64,000 nucleotides of DNA from Diploscapter coronatus (Eukaryota > Nematoda > Chromadorea > Rhabditida > Rhabditidae). The notes under the pieces are model-generated. The model saw nothing but the letters and a program-made list of their open reading frames with translations, did no database searches and was not told the origin of the DNA. Shown here piece by piece: positions 34,401 to 45,494 of this stretch. Location: assembly GCA_964036155.1 (NCBI GenBank), contig OZ038422.1, positions 45,159,201 through 45,223,200 of the forward strand, written 5' to 3'. The position numbers and the translations under genes are program-made. How positions within the stretch are numbered: the stretch's first letter is position 1; every line of letters begins with the position of its first letter.

Positions 34401-37400
34401 TTAGACATTTTTTGCAGATTTGCTTTTTTTATTATTTTTATTTTCAGGCCCTGATAAAACTGGGCGAATGGAACGAGCAGTTAATGCAGAACGATCTGCT
34501 GCAGCTGAGTGGGAGTGCAAATGGAAGTAGCAGCAGAATGTCGCCCGCTACAGGGATGCAGACACAGACGCAGGCCTACGAGCAGATTATGCAACATCAG
34601 GCCGCACAACAGAGGATGGTCAGTGATGCTCTTATTTTGTTCTATAATATAATATAATTTCAGCCTCCCTTCTCTCCAAACGACGCGACGAGCATGTCGA
34701 ATGTGATTCGCTGCTTCACTCGAGCCACTGAATACGACAAAACTTGGCATAAGGTTGGAAAACTTGTGACAATTTTCATTTAAACGAATTTTTAAGGCCT
34801 GGCACAAGCTGGCTGCAGCGTACTGTGCAGCGATTCAGCGAGAGCGGGAGATGGGTCAAAGTCTGAGAATGAATTCGATTCCTTCGCTTGCGATGCAGAG
34901 GGGAATCCAGCCACAACATCAAATTGTGAGTTATTTTGGTTTTGATAAGTTTGTAGTTTTCATTTATGAATATATAAATGGCTAGAAGAGCACGACTAAT
35001 TATGTTCATCCTCGAGCAAGAGTTCGGATACTTTGTCTCCACAACTCAAGACACAGCTCTCTTCCCACCCAGGAATCAGATATTTCGTTCTTACTAATTT
35101 TCAACTAAACTCTCGAATTCTTCGATTTCCAGCACCCCCAACAACTAGCGATGATGAACCCCCACTTGGTGGACCCTGGTCTGATGCAAGGAGCCGTTCT
35201 GCCTCCTCAAGGAGTGCCGCTGCAGATGATGCAGCCCCTTCCCTCGGCTGCGGTGCCTCAGCCCAAAGTCTGTCTACCCAATCAGCCGCCTGCTCACTTG
35301 CAACACGCCTACATCACTCAGGCGATGCCTCGTAAGTGCATTTTCGAAATTTTAAAACGCAGTCAATTCTATGATGATGATGATGATGCTCGATTAGACA
35401 CTTGAGACATTGTGTGTTGTGAAAAATGAGCTGAAATTGTGAAATTTCAGCTCGTTCTGGTAATTTTCAGCAAATATGAAGTTCAACACATGATCTTCAA
35501 AAATTTTATGATTTCTACTTTTCAATTGTTGAGATGATGATGATGATAATATAGCCTTTTTTTCAATATTACTCTTAGCTCTGGGTCTGCCTTCCCAACT
35601 ACCCCAACTGATGCAGAACAGCCAGACAGTCATGCCGATGGCAGGGATGCCAGTGATGAACGTTGCTCCCGGCCAGGTCCAGGCTCCTCCCGGCTTGCCT
35701 CAAATGGCGCAACCCGCTCCAATGCAATTCATCGCTCCGCCGCAATTGAGGTCCCCAACTATTTATTTATTGCCAAGGAAAGTGCGAGTTTTCAGCCCTC
35801 TTGCCTTGCCGCCTCAACCCCACTCTCCTCAACCTCCCTCGTTGACGATCACATTCGCTATTCAAGCGCTGCGCTGTTTCTCCAGGGTCATCAACCTCAC
35901 ACCTGGTATTTTTAAACGAATAGCACGTTATTTCATTTTTCTGCTCTTGAAATTTTGACATTCATTGTTGTAGGTTCAAAACTGGAGCCAACCCTCCGTC
36001 TGATGCAGCTCTGGTTCGATTATGGCGAGAACGATGAAGTCTACGCGCATTTGAGGGAAATCATCAAGACGCTACCCCTCATGACCTGGCTCGAGGTTGA
36101 CAATTTCCATCTTACTCTTCATCGAAATAATTAAATATCCCAGGTGATTCCCCAACTGATGGCTCGATTGGATCAGACAGGCAAGAATCTGCTTCTCACT
36201 AAGCAGGTCATCCACGAATTGTCCAAGAGAAATCCACAGGTCCAATTCTTCCTTGATTTTACAGATGCATGTTTTAAAAAATAATTTTCTATTGTTTGCA
36301 AAAAAAAGTTAATGGAAATAGTTTTTTTCCTTTCAAATTGTATATAGTGGTAAAGTTGATATCCTTCCCAAGAACCTGATTTGATAGAGCATATTTCAGG
36401 CTCTGATCTATGCATTGACAGTAGCAACCAGGGGACAGAATCCCGACCGAGCTAAAAATGCGAACGAAATGCTCACGCTCATGGCTGAAATGCATCCCGA
36501 ACTCGTCAATCAAGTAAATCTAATGGTTTTTGATAAGTGAAAAATTATAATTTATTGAGAAGAATGTGCTTTTTACCTTCTTTTATTTTTCAGTTTTCCA
36601 TACTTCTTACAAAAATATAAAAGGACGAATTTCAGGCCCGTATCGTGACCCAAGAACTCGTCCGTTGCGCGATTCTGTGGCACGAACAATGGCACGATGC
36701 GTTGGATGAAGCAAGTCGGCTGTATTTCCAGGTCTATTTTTGCTGATTAAAGAGAATCATATGCATTTTGCAGGACAACAATATCCAAGGAATGCTGGAC
36801 TGCCTCTATCCTCTGCACGCGATGCTCGACAAGGGATCCTCCACTCTCAAGGAACAGTCTTTCACTCAGGTACGATCATATTTCTGAAGAATCAAAAGAG
36901 TTGGATTTCAATTTTTTATGGATGAGCTATCCATATGTTAAAATTTGCATATCAGACGAACCAAAAACCCCGAATGGCAAAATACTGACATTGATTTGCC
37001 CGTCTTCTAGTCAGAATATGCTTTAACGCAGTGATCATTCAAATTTTCAGACCTATTACTGCGATTTGGTGGATGCAGTCAAATTCTGCCACGCCTACGA
37101 AAAGACGAAGAACAAGAAGGATCTCAATCAGGCCTGGGAGATCTATTGCACTGTATGTGAAATTTTTATATGATCTTCGAAAACTGGCTTTTTAGGTGTT
37201 TAAACGCATCGCCGCCCAACTCCGCCAAATAACCTCGCTTGATCTGAGTTATATCAGTCCTCTACTCATGCGATCCAAGGTATTCGGGGGTTTTTTTTTC
37301 GAGAAATTATGCATCACCTTGAAATCATTGTTAGTTTAAAAACATTCTCTTTCTGATATTGCACCCGTGAATCTTCAAAAAAAAAGCTACTTTATTTTCA

Positions 37401-40199
37401 AGTTATCTTTTCCAGGACCTGATTCTGTGTGTGCCAGGAACATTCGACCCTTCCCAGCCTCTGATAAGCATTTCCTCCATCAACTCGCATCTCCAAATCA
37501 TCAGCAGCAAGCAGAGACCGCGAAAGGTCATTATGAGAGGTGGGGTTTTCATCGTTATTTTTCAAAGTGACCATAACTAGGTATTTACATTTCCTCATTC
37601 ATTTTCAATTCAGTCAAATTTCGATGAAAATTTTCTATTATCATGCTTCTATAGAATCTTCCCCGATAATTGTTATTATCAAATTTCAGGCAGTAACGGC
37701 CTCGAGTACTATTTCCTGCTGAAAGGTCATGAGGATCCTCGTCAAGACGAGCGTGTGATGCAGCTGTTCGGACTCATCAACACGATTCTCCAGAACAACT
37801 CGGAGACTTGCAGGAGGAATCTCACTATTCAGGTATTTTTACGTATCTGTTCTTATTTTTGTAAGGGAGTATTGCAGAGATATTCTGTGGTGGCTCTGAG
37901 CAAAGACTCGGGTCTGATTGGCTGGGTGCCCAACTGCGACACCATTCATTCGCTCGTCAAGGACTACAGGGAGAAGAAAAAGGTCCAAATTTGAAGATTT
38001 TTTGAAACACTCTATTTTATTTGAACGAGTTGACAGTGAATTTTTGCTCTGTTCGGAAAACTCTGATTCTTCTTCGCTTTACTACCTAAAACGTTCTTTT
38101 TCTGGTTTCATGTGAACTTCGAAAAAAAGATGCCGTATTTTGACTTGATCAAATCGTCGTAAGATGTTCATTAGATAATATCTAAACCTCGTTTATTCAA
38201 ATTTTTGCAACTCTAATTGAATGGCAATCTTTTTCAAGCCTTATTTCAGATGTCCCTGTCTATCGAACACAAGAAAATGCAGGAGTTGGCGACTGACACC
38301 GAAATGCTCACTCTTTTCCAGAAGGTAAGATTTTTTCTTCAAAAAATAAAACTTATTTCCTAAATTCAGGTGCAACTCTTCGAAAGAGCAGTGGCATCAA
38401 CACCAGGCGATGATTTGCGCAATATTCTCTGGCTCAAAAGTCCCAAGTATGAATTCATCTTTTTTTGAGGGAAAAAATTTTGCTGATTCAGTTCGGAGGT
38501 GTGGTTCGATCGCCGCACGAATTACACTCGCTCGATGGGCTGCATGTCGATGGTCGGTTACATCCTTGGATTGGGAGATAGGTTTGTAACTTTGTTTCTA
38601 AATAAAACTACTTTTTCAAATTGGAAATGTTTTCGTGAAAAAATTTATATCTTCAATATTGTATCATCAAAATTTTACACGGATATTTATTCCAGTCCAA
38701 TTTTCGCTTTTTACCAAAACGAATCATCTTTCAAACTGAATTTCCAAGAGAACAAAGCTTATATTCTTTTATTTTACGAAAAGTTCATTTCAGACACCCC
38801 TCAAATCTGATGCTGGACCGTTTGACCGGTAAAATCGTGCACATCGACTTCGGCGACTGCTTCGACGTGGCCATGTCGCGTGAGAAATTCCCCGAAAGGA
38901 TTCCATTCCGACTCACCAGGATGCTTATCAAGGTCGGACTTTTCTTAGAGCTTTTTAAAAAAAAAAGCATCCTAATGTTAGAGAGCGCAAACGGTTTCAT
39001 GAGAACCATATTCCGTAGTTATTTTTTGTTCAAAAAGATATATTCGAGCCCAGCTAAGAGTTTTAGAAGGAAAAAAGAGATAAAAATTTTCTTTGACGAG
39101 AAAAATCACTAAATTTTGAGCTCCCAAATTAACGCGTTTTTGCCATGTGAAAACCTAGCGAACGGGAAAATTATGAGTTGATTTTTCACACCCGTTTCAT
39201 AGGATTTATCGTCCATTTGCTGCACCATGACTTGTTTTATGACTTCGCAGTCCAAACATGACTTGCTTCCTATTTCGGGGTTCTTCTCACTACCACTTTT
39301 GCAAAGGGACGGAGTTTTCGCTCTCTACCTAATGTTAAAAAAACTTCAATCCAGTTTCATTTTTACCTTAAGCAAATTTCTGATGAAAGAAAACGGTAAA
39401 CCTGATTAATATCGACGTTGCCCTTTCATATTATCATAAAAGACAATTTGAGGCGATGGAAGTGACAGGCATCGAGGGCACGTATCGAGCCACATCCGAG
39501 CAGGTGATGGCTCTCATGCGAGCCAACAAGGACAGTCTCCTGGCCGTCCTCGAGGCGTTCGTCTACGATCCCGTCATCAATTGGAGGCTTATGGATGGTG
39601 AGGAGAACGTTATAATTTTTTTAGTTTTGCAAAATGATGATGGTATTTTTTCATAGAAAATCTGTTTCGTATTCTCGATCCATATCTCATTTTTTTTTTT
39701 TTTTTTTTTTATATATTTTATCGTTGTGTCATTTTCAAAGTTCAGTAGAAACGACATGCTTATGCAAGCGTACTTTGCAAAATGCTAAAAGGTTGATTTT
39801 CAGCTAACAAAAAAGGCCCGACCGAAAAGAAGGACTTCGCAAAGATGAACATGCTGGAGGCACCCAGACAGGTCAGCCAACAGGTCATCGACAGGATTCG
39901 ACAGAAACTTACTGGTAAGTGATTTTTTCCTCTTTCACTAAAAATCAAGTTTTTGCAATTATAAATATCCTAGCAACTAATGATTTTTGAAACTTTATTG
40001 AAATTGTGCAATGAATTATGCGCGCAAGTAACATTTTGTACCGAATTTGCCCTTTTTATTTTATTATTTATTTTCAGGACGCGAATTTGAGCCTGGAGTT
40101 GAAGTTGATGTTCGTGAGCAGTTGAATCGCCTCGTGGAGCAGGCCACTCTGCCACTCAATCTCTGTCAGTGCTACATCGGATGGTGTCCTTTCTGGTAA
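22449..40199 (+). CDS. let-363: target of rapamycin (TOR) kinase, complete, 66 exons
   Basis: PIKK-family Ser/Thr kinase, catalytic subunit of TORC1/TORC2, the nutrient and growth controller. All 66 exons join in phase: 22449-22582, 22742-22826, 22868-22937 and so on, to 39453-39597, 39804-39914 and 40078-40199; 2629 aa (human 2549). The first ~1250 residues are HEAT repeats (e.g. [13 protein letters not shown] units, [15 protein letters not shown]). FAT follows from [11 protein letters not shown]. The FRB region reads [19 protein letters not shown]...[15 protein letters not shown]. The kinase domain has its ATP lysine at about K2306 ([20 protein letters not shown]), catalytic GDRHPSN (D2457, N2462) and DFG Asp2476 (VHIDFGD). 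The FATC end is [15 protein letters not shown] contacts equivalent to human S2035, F2039, W2101 and F2108 are kept; Y2105 is Cys. A Met/Pro/Gln-rich insert occupies residues ~1857-1990. MED21 lies inside intron 29 on the other strand. The start follows a trans-splice-like acceptor. Confidence 0.97.
29763..30709 (-). CDS. MED21: Mediator complex subunit 21, nested in a TOR intron
   Basis: Four exons on the minus strand: 30590-30709, 30277-30345, 30083-30169, 29763-29876; 129 aa (human 144). The start [19 protein letters not shown] is the family signature (human [13 protein letters not shown]). It is followed by [15 protein letters not shown], then [20 protein letters not shown] and TLIDTMPVE, and a coiled-coil C terminus ([20 protein letters not shown]). 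MED21 pairs with MED7 in the Mediator middle module, where its N terminus helps couple the head and CDK module to RNA polymerase II. The whole gene sits inside TOR intron 29 (29523-30941), leaving about 235 bp to the exon on either side, so its promoter must lie in that intron as well. The two transcripts would be antisense only at pre-mRNA level. Confidence 0.93.
32431..32508. repeat. short inverted repeat (hairpin) in a TOR intron
   Basis: TGGTTGCGTAATCTTTCCTC at 32431 is matched by GAGGAAAGATTACGTAGCCA ending 32508, two mismatches over 20 bp, with about 38 bp between them. Probably a small MITE-derived hairpin in intron 36. Confidence 0.65.
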
Positions 40200-40917
40200 T
40201 TTACAAGTCAGCAAACGAGGCAAGCCACATTCAAGAAATTCGAGAAAAGTAAGTTGTTTTAGTTCTTCTTTCCTTTGTCGAGCAATTTATTTTGCCAAAC
40301 TTAATGGCCATTTCACTTGATTCTTTGTCTCTGTAAATATGACCAAATAAGTATTAGTCCTCACAGAAAATGTTCGTGATTTGCGTGTCTTAAGATTTTG
40401 TAGGTATTAAAGTGGAATTACGATAGAAATTAGAACAGAAGTATTCAGCTTGGTAGTCATTAATTGGAGATTTTGTCAAATTTGTAAAAAATTTGTAAAG
40501 TTCGTGAAGTTAGATTTCTAAAACTACGTATTCTTTTGTTACTGACATTGCACATCTACTTCAGAAATTAAGCAATATGTATTTATTTGGTATGTGATTA
40601 GTCTTCTCTAGGAACAATTTAAATTTCGATCTAAATTGTAATTTCACTTAATTCAGCTTTTCTTTATAGTCACAAATTGATTTCCTCGCTTATGTAGCTG
40701 ATTTCGATTAGATTTAGAGGGTTTTTCAACATAGATTCAGAACTTGATATAAAGTAGAATTTTATGAAAGCAATTATATTTATTAATGTATCAAAATAAA
40801 TGTATTTTTTTCGTTTTTAGATATTTTTCTAGCGATTTTATGCCTTTGAATAGGCTACCAATATCTGAAGAATCTGTTTCATTTTTTTGTTCGTATTTAT
40901 TGCTTTTCTTTTAGAAA
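40200..40917. other. TOR 3' region and BDP1 5' flank
   Basis: No coding sequence. A poly(A)-signal-like AAAATAAATG lies at about 40795. An acceptor CTTTTCTTTTAG ends three bases before the BDP1 ATG. The 718-bp gap is longer than typical within C. elegans-type operons, so co-transcription of TOR and BDP1 is possible but not supported. Confidence 0.5.
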
Positions 40918-42875
40918 ATGAGTGCCGCCCAGCGTCGAAAACTGTTCACTGGAAAGGAGGAGTTGGACACGAAGAAAATGAAGATATCCGACATGATTTA
41001 CTGGAACCCCAAGAATGAAGCCGGCATGAAGTGAGTTGGGAGAAAAAAATAAGAAGATCTTGAAATTGCATGACATAATGACAATGAAATTATGTTAGGA
41101 AACTTAGATGATATCTTCTCACTTTTTTTTTCTATACTATTTCTCCTGTAATGTTGTTTTGGAATTTCTAAATAGCCAAACGATTCAAAATCCTAAAATG
41201 TCGGTAAAGAAAGAATAATTAATTTTCAGAAAGAAGGATAGCGACGCCTCTTCTGTTGTGAGCGTCCAGAGACCAGACACATCGACGAGTCTCGAGCCGA
41301 AGCAACCCGCCATTGCTGCTCCACAGGTGCTTTTTAATTTAAAAAGGAGTTTCTGATGTTTCATTTTATTTTCAATTTCAGGTGAAAATCGGCCCCGACG
41401 GCAAGTTGGTGATCGATGAAGCGAGTCTAGTCGTGCAGGGCACCGAGAGGAAAGACACAAGTGCTTGGGACATAGTCGAGGAGGTTAGTCCGTAGTTTAC
41501 TCGAATTATTGAAAATTACATGCTTCAAAGTTGTGCTTTGGGCAAAATTTGGAATTGTTTTACAAATTAGGAATTTGATAACAAATGATATAATGACAAT
41601 CGCGATGTTTCGTGTTTATAAACGCCACTTTCCTTCGAAGTGGATGTGTATTTAAGACAGTCTGAGTGAATCAGCTCTCTATAGAGAGAGTCTATTCTTT
41701 CACCGACTCATTCTTAAATAATTCTGCCATTTGAGGACCGAATGGGCAGCAAGATTACGTCGATGTCGTTTCGTAAGCGACTCTTCCGCAAGGGCACCAG
41801 CTGGACCGAAAAAGAGACTGAACTCTTCTATGGTGAAAACATTTTTAAATGAAAAACCCAATCGTTCTCGTTCAGAAATTCTCCGTCACACTGGTCCAGA
41901 TTTCGGTCTGATGCACGAATATTTCCCGACCCGGGCCAGACACGAGCTCAAGACCAAATTCAACAGGGAGGAGAAGACTAATTGGGCCAGATTGAACGAG
42001 GTGAATTTTTATGATAAATTATAATTTTGTGACGAAATTCGATCTAATTTTTGAAAAGTTCAGTATTTTTTTCTTTATCAACATTACTTTGTCTCAATAG
42101 TTCTGAATTTTTGCAATTACCCACGATTTTTAGGTGTTGAAAAAGCCAGCCCTTCTGCACGATTCCCTGCATGACTACGTGGAGAAAGTGACGAAGGAAA
42201 TCGAAGAGGACATCAAATTGAGGCGGGACGAGAAGAAAGCCATCACCAGGTACTTGATTTGTCAACTTTAATTATTGGTTGATTCCTAAATCTGGAGCAA
42301 AATGTTGTGAATAGTCGACATTTTAGCCTATATTTAAAATGAAGTACTATTTAGAACTATGAATATGATTACAGGAAGCAGAGAAGCAGTCTCGAAAACA
42401 GACAGCCTGCATTCGAAGATCCTGACAACAGAGCTGCGTCATACGTTCAGCAGCCGGTTAGTTTTTTTATCATAAATTTTTAGATTTGAATAATTAAATG
42501 CTCGAAAACTAAAATCCTACAATTGTTCTAGATTCGTTTGACAACAACTTATTCTACATCTTTAGTTTGATGTTTATATCAATTGTTTAACCGAATTTAT
42601 CGTTCAATATTTTCTTTCAAATCAGAAAGATATAAAAGTATATAACTCAGATGCTTTGTAATTAATGGAAACAAAAATACGATTTTTTTTTTCAGACCTC
42701 GATCCCCAGCGAATCGTCTGCCTTCGCGGCCCCTGCAGCTCGGGCCTCCCGTTCCAACTCATCGACAGGTCCTCCCCAGTACGCGGACCTGAAGCCGATG
42801 GCCGTTTATCCCTCCAATTCTGAGATGAGTTTGAACGACAGTGGGGATGTCGAGGAAGTCATCATTGACGAGTAA
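40918..42875 (+). CDS. BDP1: TFIIIB subunit B'' (BDP1), SANT/Myb domain
   Basis: RNA polymerase III initiation factor subunit; with TBP and BRF1 it forms TFIIIB and opens the promoter. Eight exons: 40918-41030, 41230-41326, 41382-41483, 41736-41832, 41876-42000, 42134-42249, 42375-42456, 42696-42875; 303 aa, compact for the family. Three BDP1 hallmarks occur in order: KMKISDMIYWNPKNEAG (the N-terminal 'xxDLIYYNP' block), VKIGPDGKLVIDEASLVV (the 'VKVGPDG..ILDEESL' block), and a SANT domain at residues ~126-175 (SWTEKETELFYEILRHTGPD...FPTRARHELKTKFNREEK). The acidic tail ends DSGDVEEVIIDE. The start lies three bases after a strong acceptor, suggesting trans-splicing. Confidence 0.9.
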
Positions 42876-43701
42876 GGTAGGTAGGTACGTGTGTATTTTA
42901 AGACATTATTTTATATTTCATTAGTGGAAATTCGCTGCTGCTCTACATATTATAAGAAGTAGTGTAAAAAATTGGTTTTAATTTCACTAATCCTATTTAT
43001 CACTCCATAGAAGATGTTTTCTTGGATTACTTCAATCCCTCATTAATGGAAGGGAAAATCATAGTTTGCGAAAAAATCCTGATTTCGATATTCACAGCCC
43101 CATAATATGACGGTTCGACCAGTCACCTCTTCTCACTGATAAATTAGCTGATATCTATCAATCGTTTGATGAACATTTCCATGTGATAGTAGTCCGTTTC
43201 TGTCAGATCTCGTTCTAGTATTTCTGATTTTTTAAAAACATTTTCTTGTTTATTGTAAGAATTCATTTTGATCGTTCTATGATGACATTAGTTTGGAAAT
43301 TCTTGGTGATTTTTTTCCTTTGTAATTTTTGTTTTAATGGAGAGTATTTAATAAAAGAATAAAAAAGTCAAAATACGTAATTTGCGGATCGTTAAATTTG
43401 ATGTCTTAGATGAATTATGCTTTACTTTTCACTTGTCCTTTGCTGTCACTATTGTGGATATTTTCGCCAGACAGTTATCTTCCCGCGGGGATCTCAAGTT
43501 CGTCATACCTTTTCTATAAATTACACGCATGATTCAATTGAATCCGTTCAGAAATAGTATATCGATCGAACTTTCCTAATCTAATTAGAGCTTCACGAAA
43601 ATATGCAATTCTTCCAAAAGAACGATATTCGGACGTCGGCCGGTAAGAAAGAGTCCGACGTCGATTTTCTATTGTGTGATTGAAATTTTTATTGCTGAAA
43701 T
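42876..43701. other. BDP1 3' UTR and 5' flank of the methyltransferase gene
   Basis: AATAAA signals at about 43350 mark the BDP1 3' end. A frame from 43410 begins with a hydrophobic, signal-like stretch (MNYALLFTCPLLSLLWIF) but no donor joins it in phase to the next gene, whose own start is clear at 43702. A short CGACGTC-containing inverted repeat lies at about 43630-43665. Confidence 0.45.
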
Positions 43702-44948
43702 ATGAATTCGGCAAAATTCTTAGTTATTTCTACAGCGACTGCAGTTTTTTTTATTATTTCGTTGGAATTCATGTTATTTTCTAAGCGATTATCGCTATTC
43801 TTGGTAATTTTGTAGACTTAATAGGAAATGCGTCAAGTGAATTTTAGTGGCGTCAACCTTTCAACGTGAATGATCTTCGAAGCAGTTTCGAAGATTGGTC
43901 GTCATGCGTTCAAGATGAAATGGAGCACTACATTTTTGATCCCAATTTGGTCAGAATTATCACAATTTATACCAAGTTATGACTCATTTAGACGTGGGAG
44001 AATGCCGAGCCTATTTTGACTTATTGTCAAAACAGATTCCAACTCAAATCACGCATCAAAAGTCAGAACTTCAGCAACTTAGACGAGGATAAATACGTTA
44101 TTCTCCCGAAGGCATCACTTTCCTGTAACTTTATTCATGTAGAAATGTTTAGAATAACGATCCAGTCTCAGTTCTGACTATTGGTATTGGCCAAGATGTA
44201 TTATCAGAGACGAAATTGAAAAAGGTTGGGCTTAGTTTGCAACAACTTCTTGATTTTCGTAGGTCTTGTCTTCTGGTAGTGAATTCATCGGAGTCGATCC
44301 TGTATTGATCAACAAGCAGTTATACGAACCCATCGGAAAATATTTCCCATTTGCAATCAGCTCGAAGAATGACAGAAAATGGACGAGCGTTTTGAAGGAA
44401 GGTAAGGTTTTTCTTGAGTCATGAAATAGCAACAAATTAGGATCTCACAAGGATTACGTTCTTCGAAATGTTGCTCACAGACACATTATCCGATTCTTGA
44501 AGGACGATATCAACAAAACGGTAGAGATCTTCAAGTTGTTTCCAAATAATTACCTAAGTTTAGTTTATTGACAATCTCTGGTAAGTTAATTAACTATTTT
44601 CAAAACTTATGAATGAACGGATTTATTTTCTTCTTGCTCAGGCTCGACTCTGAAGGAGCTGAATACGAATTGTTGCCTTATTTCTACGAAGGCGGGAAGT
44701 TTGACAAGTACAATATCGTTTTCTGTCAGATAAATATCGAGGTTGTTAGATTGAGATTTTTTCGAAAAAAAAAATGGTTTTAGATCCATCTACCAGATTA
44801 CGAAATGAAGAGAGACTTCATGCAATTCATGTATCATTTGATCACCGAGAAACGATATTTAATCTTTCACCCTGTTAAATTCTACCATGTCAGGCTATAT
44901 CTCTTGAATGTTTGGCATCCTGAATGTATATCCCGTTATCTCTATTGA
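43702..44948 (+). CDS. FkbM-family (Methyltransf_21) methyltransferase, nematode type
   Basis: Nine exons: 43702-43803, 43848-43949, 43992-44096, 44153-44224, 44263-44401, 44441-44520, 44564-44580 (17 nt), 44642-44741, 44784-44948; 293 aa. It starts with a signal anchor (MNSAKFLVISTATAVFFII), so a type II membrane protein of the secretory pathway is likely. A SAM-binding fold follows: VSVLTIGIGQDV, then FIGVDPV, and the family's later motif LWLDSEGAEYELLPYF with VFCQINIEIHLPDYE. The end (VRLYLLNVWHPECISRYLY) matches the usual C terminus of the large nematode FkbM-domain family. Substrate unknown; bacterial FkbM O-methylates a hydroxyl, but nematode members are uncharacterised as far as I know. 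AATAAA lies at about 45048. Confidence 0.85.
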
Positions 44949-45494
44949 AATTTTTTTCAATCGTTTTACTTTTCCTTGTTTACTGTTTCATTTTGATACG
45001 GATTATAGCTTAAATACTATTCAAACTGAGTTTATTGAATTTAGAAACAATAAAGCCTTCAAAAATATCCGCTCACGATCATGTTATTTTCCCAAAATAT
45101 AGCGTACCTTTCTAAACACGTCTAATTTGAGTCTCATTGGAACTTGCTAGAATATCCTCGCTTATATCTGCATTTTGACGGAGAGATTTCTGAATTTCTA
45201 AAATTATTCTTATTCCATATTTAAGATCCGCAAGTCCCGCGCACTTTGTGAAGTCAGTAAAGGAAAACAATTTCGCTAAAATTGTCAAAAAAATTCTGGA
45301 AAATTCACTCGCAAAAAGGGGTTTTCGAATATCATCTTCAAAAATTAATATCTTTGGTTACACTGATCCCTTTTCATGGTATTTTTTGCTATAAGCTTAG
45401 TTAGCCCTACAGGTTCCTAGAAAAATATTTCTATGACTGTATTTATATTAGAATATCACTTGCACCCTCTACATAAGATCAAGTAAATCATTTA
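44949..45494. other. convergent spacer between the methyltransferase and chemoreceptor genes
   Basis: AT-rich 3' flanks of two convergent genes. No independent coding or repeat signal was recognised. Confidence 0.5.

Noticed and set aside
35370..35550. GAT/ATG trinucleotide runs in a TOR intron
   Set aside because: Short microsatellites of four to six units inside an intron, without apparent function.
43410..43530. Alternative signal-peptide exon for the FkbM-type methyltransferase (MNYALLFTC...)
   Set aside because: No donor joins it in phase to the next exon, whereas the Met at 43702 gives a signal anchor and a clean 44-nt intron to exon 2.
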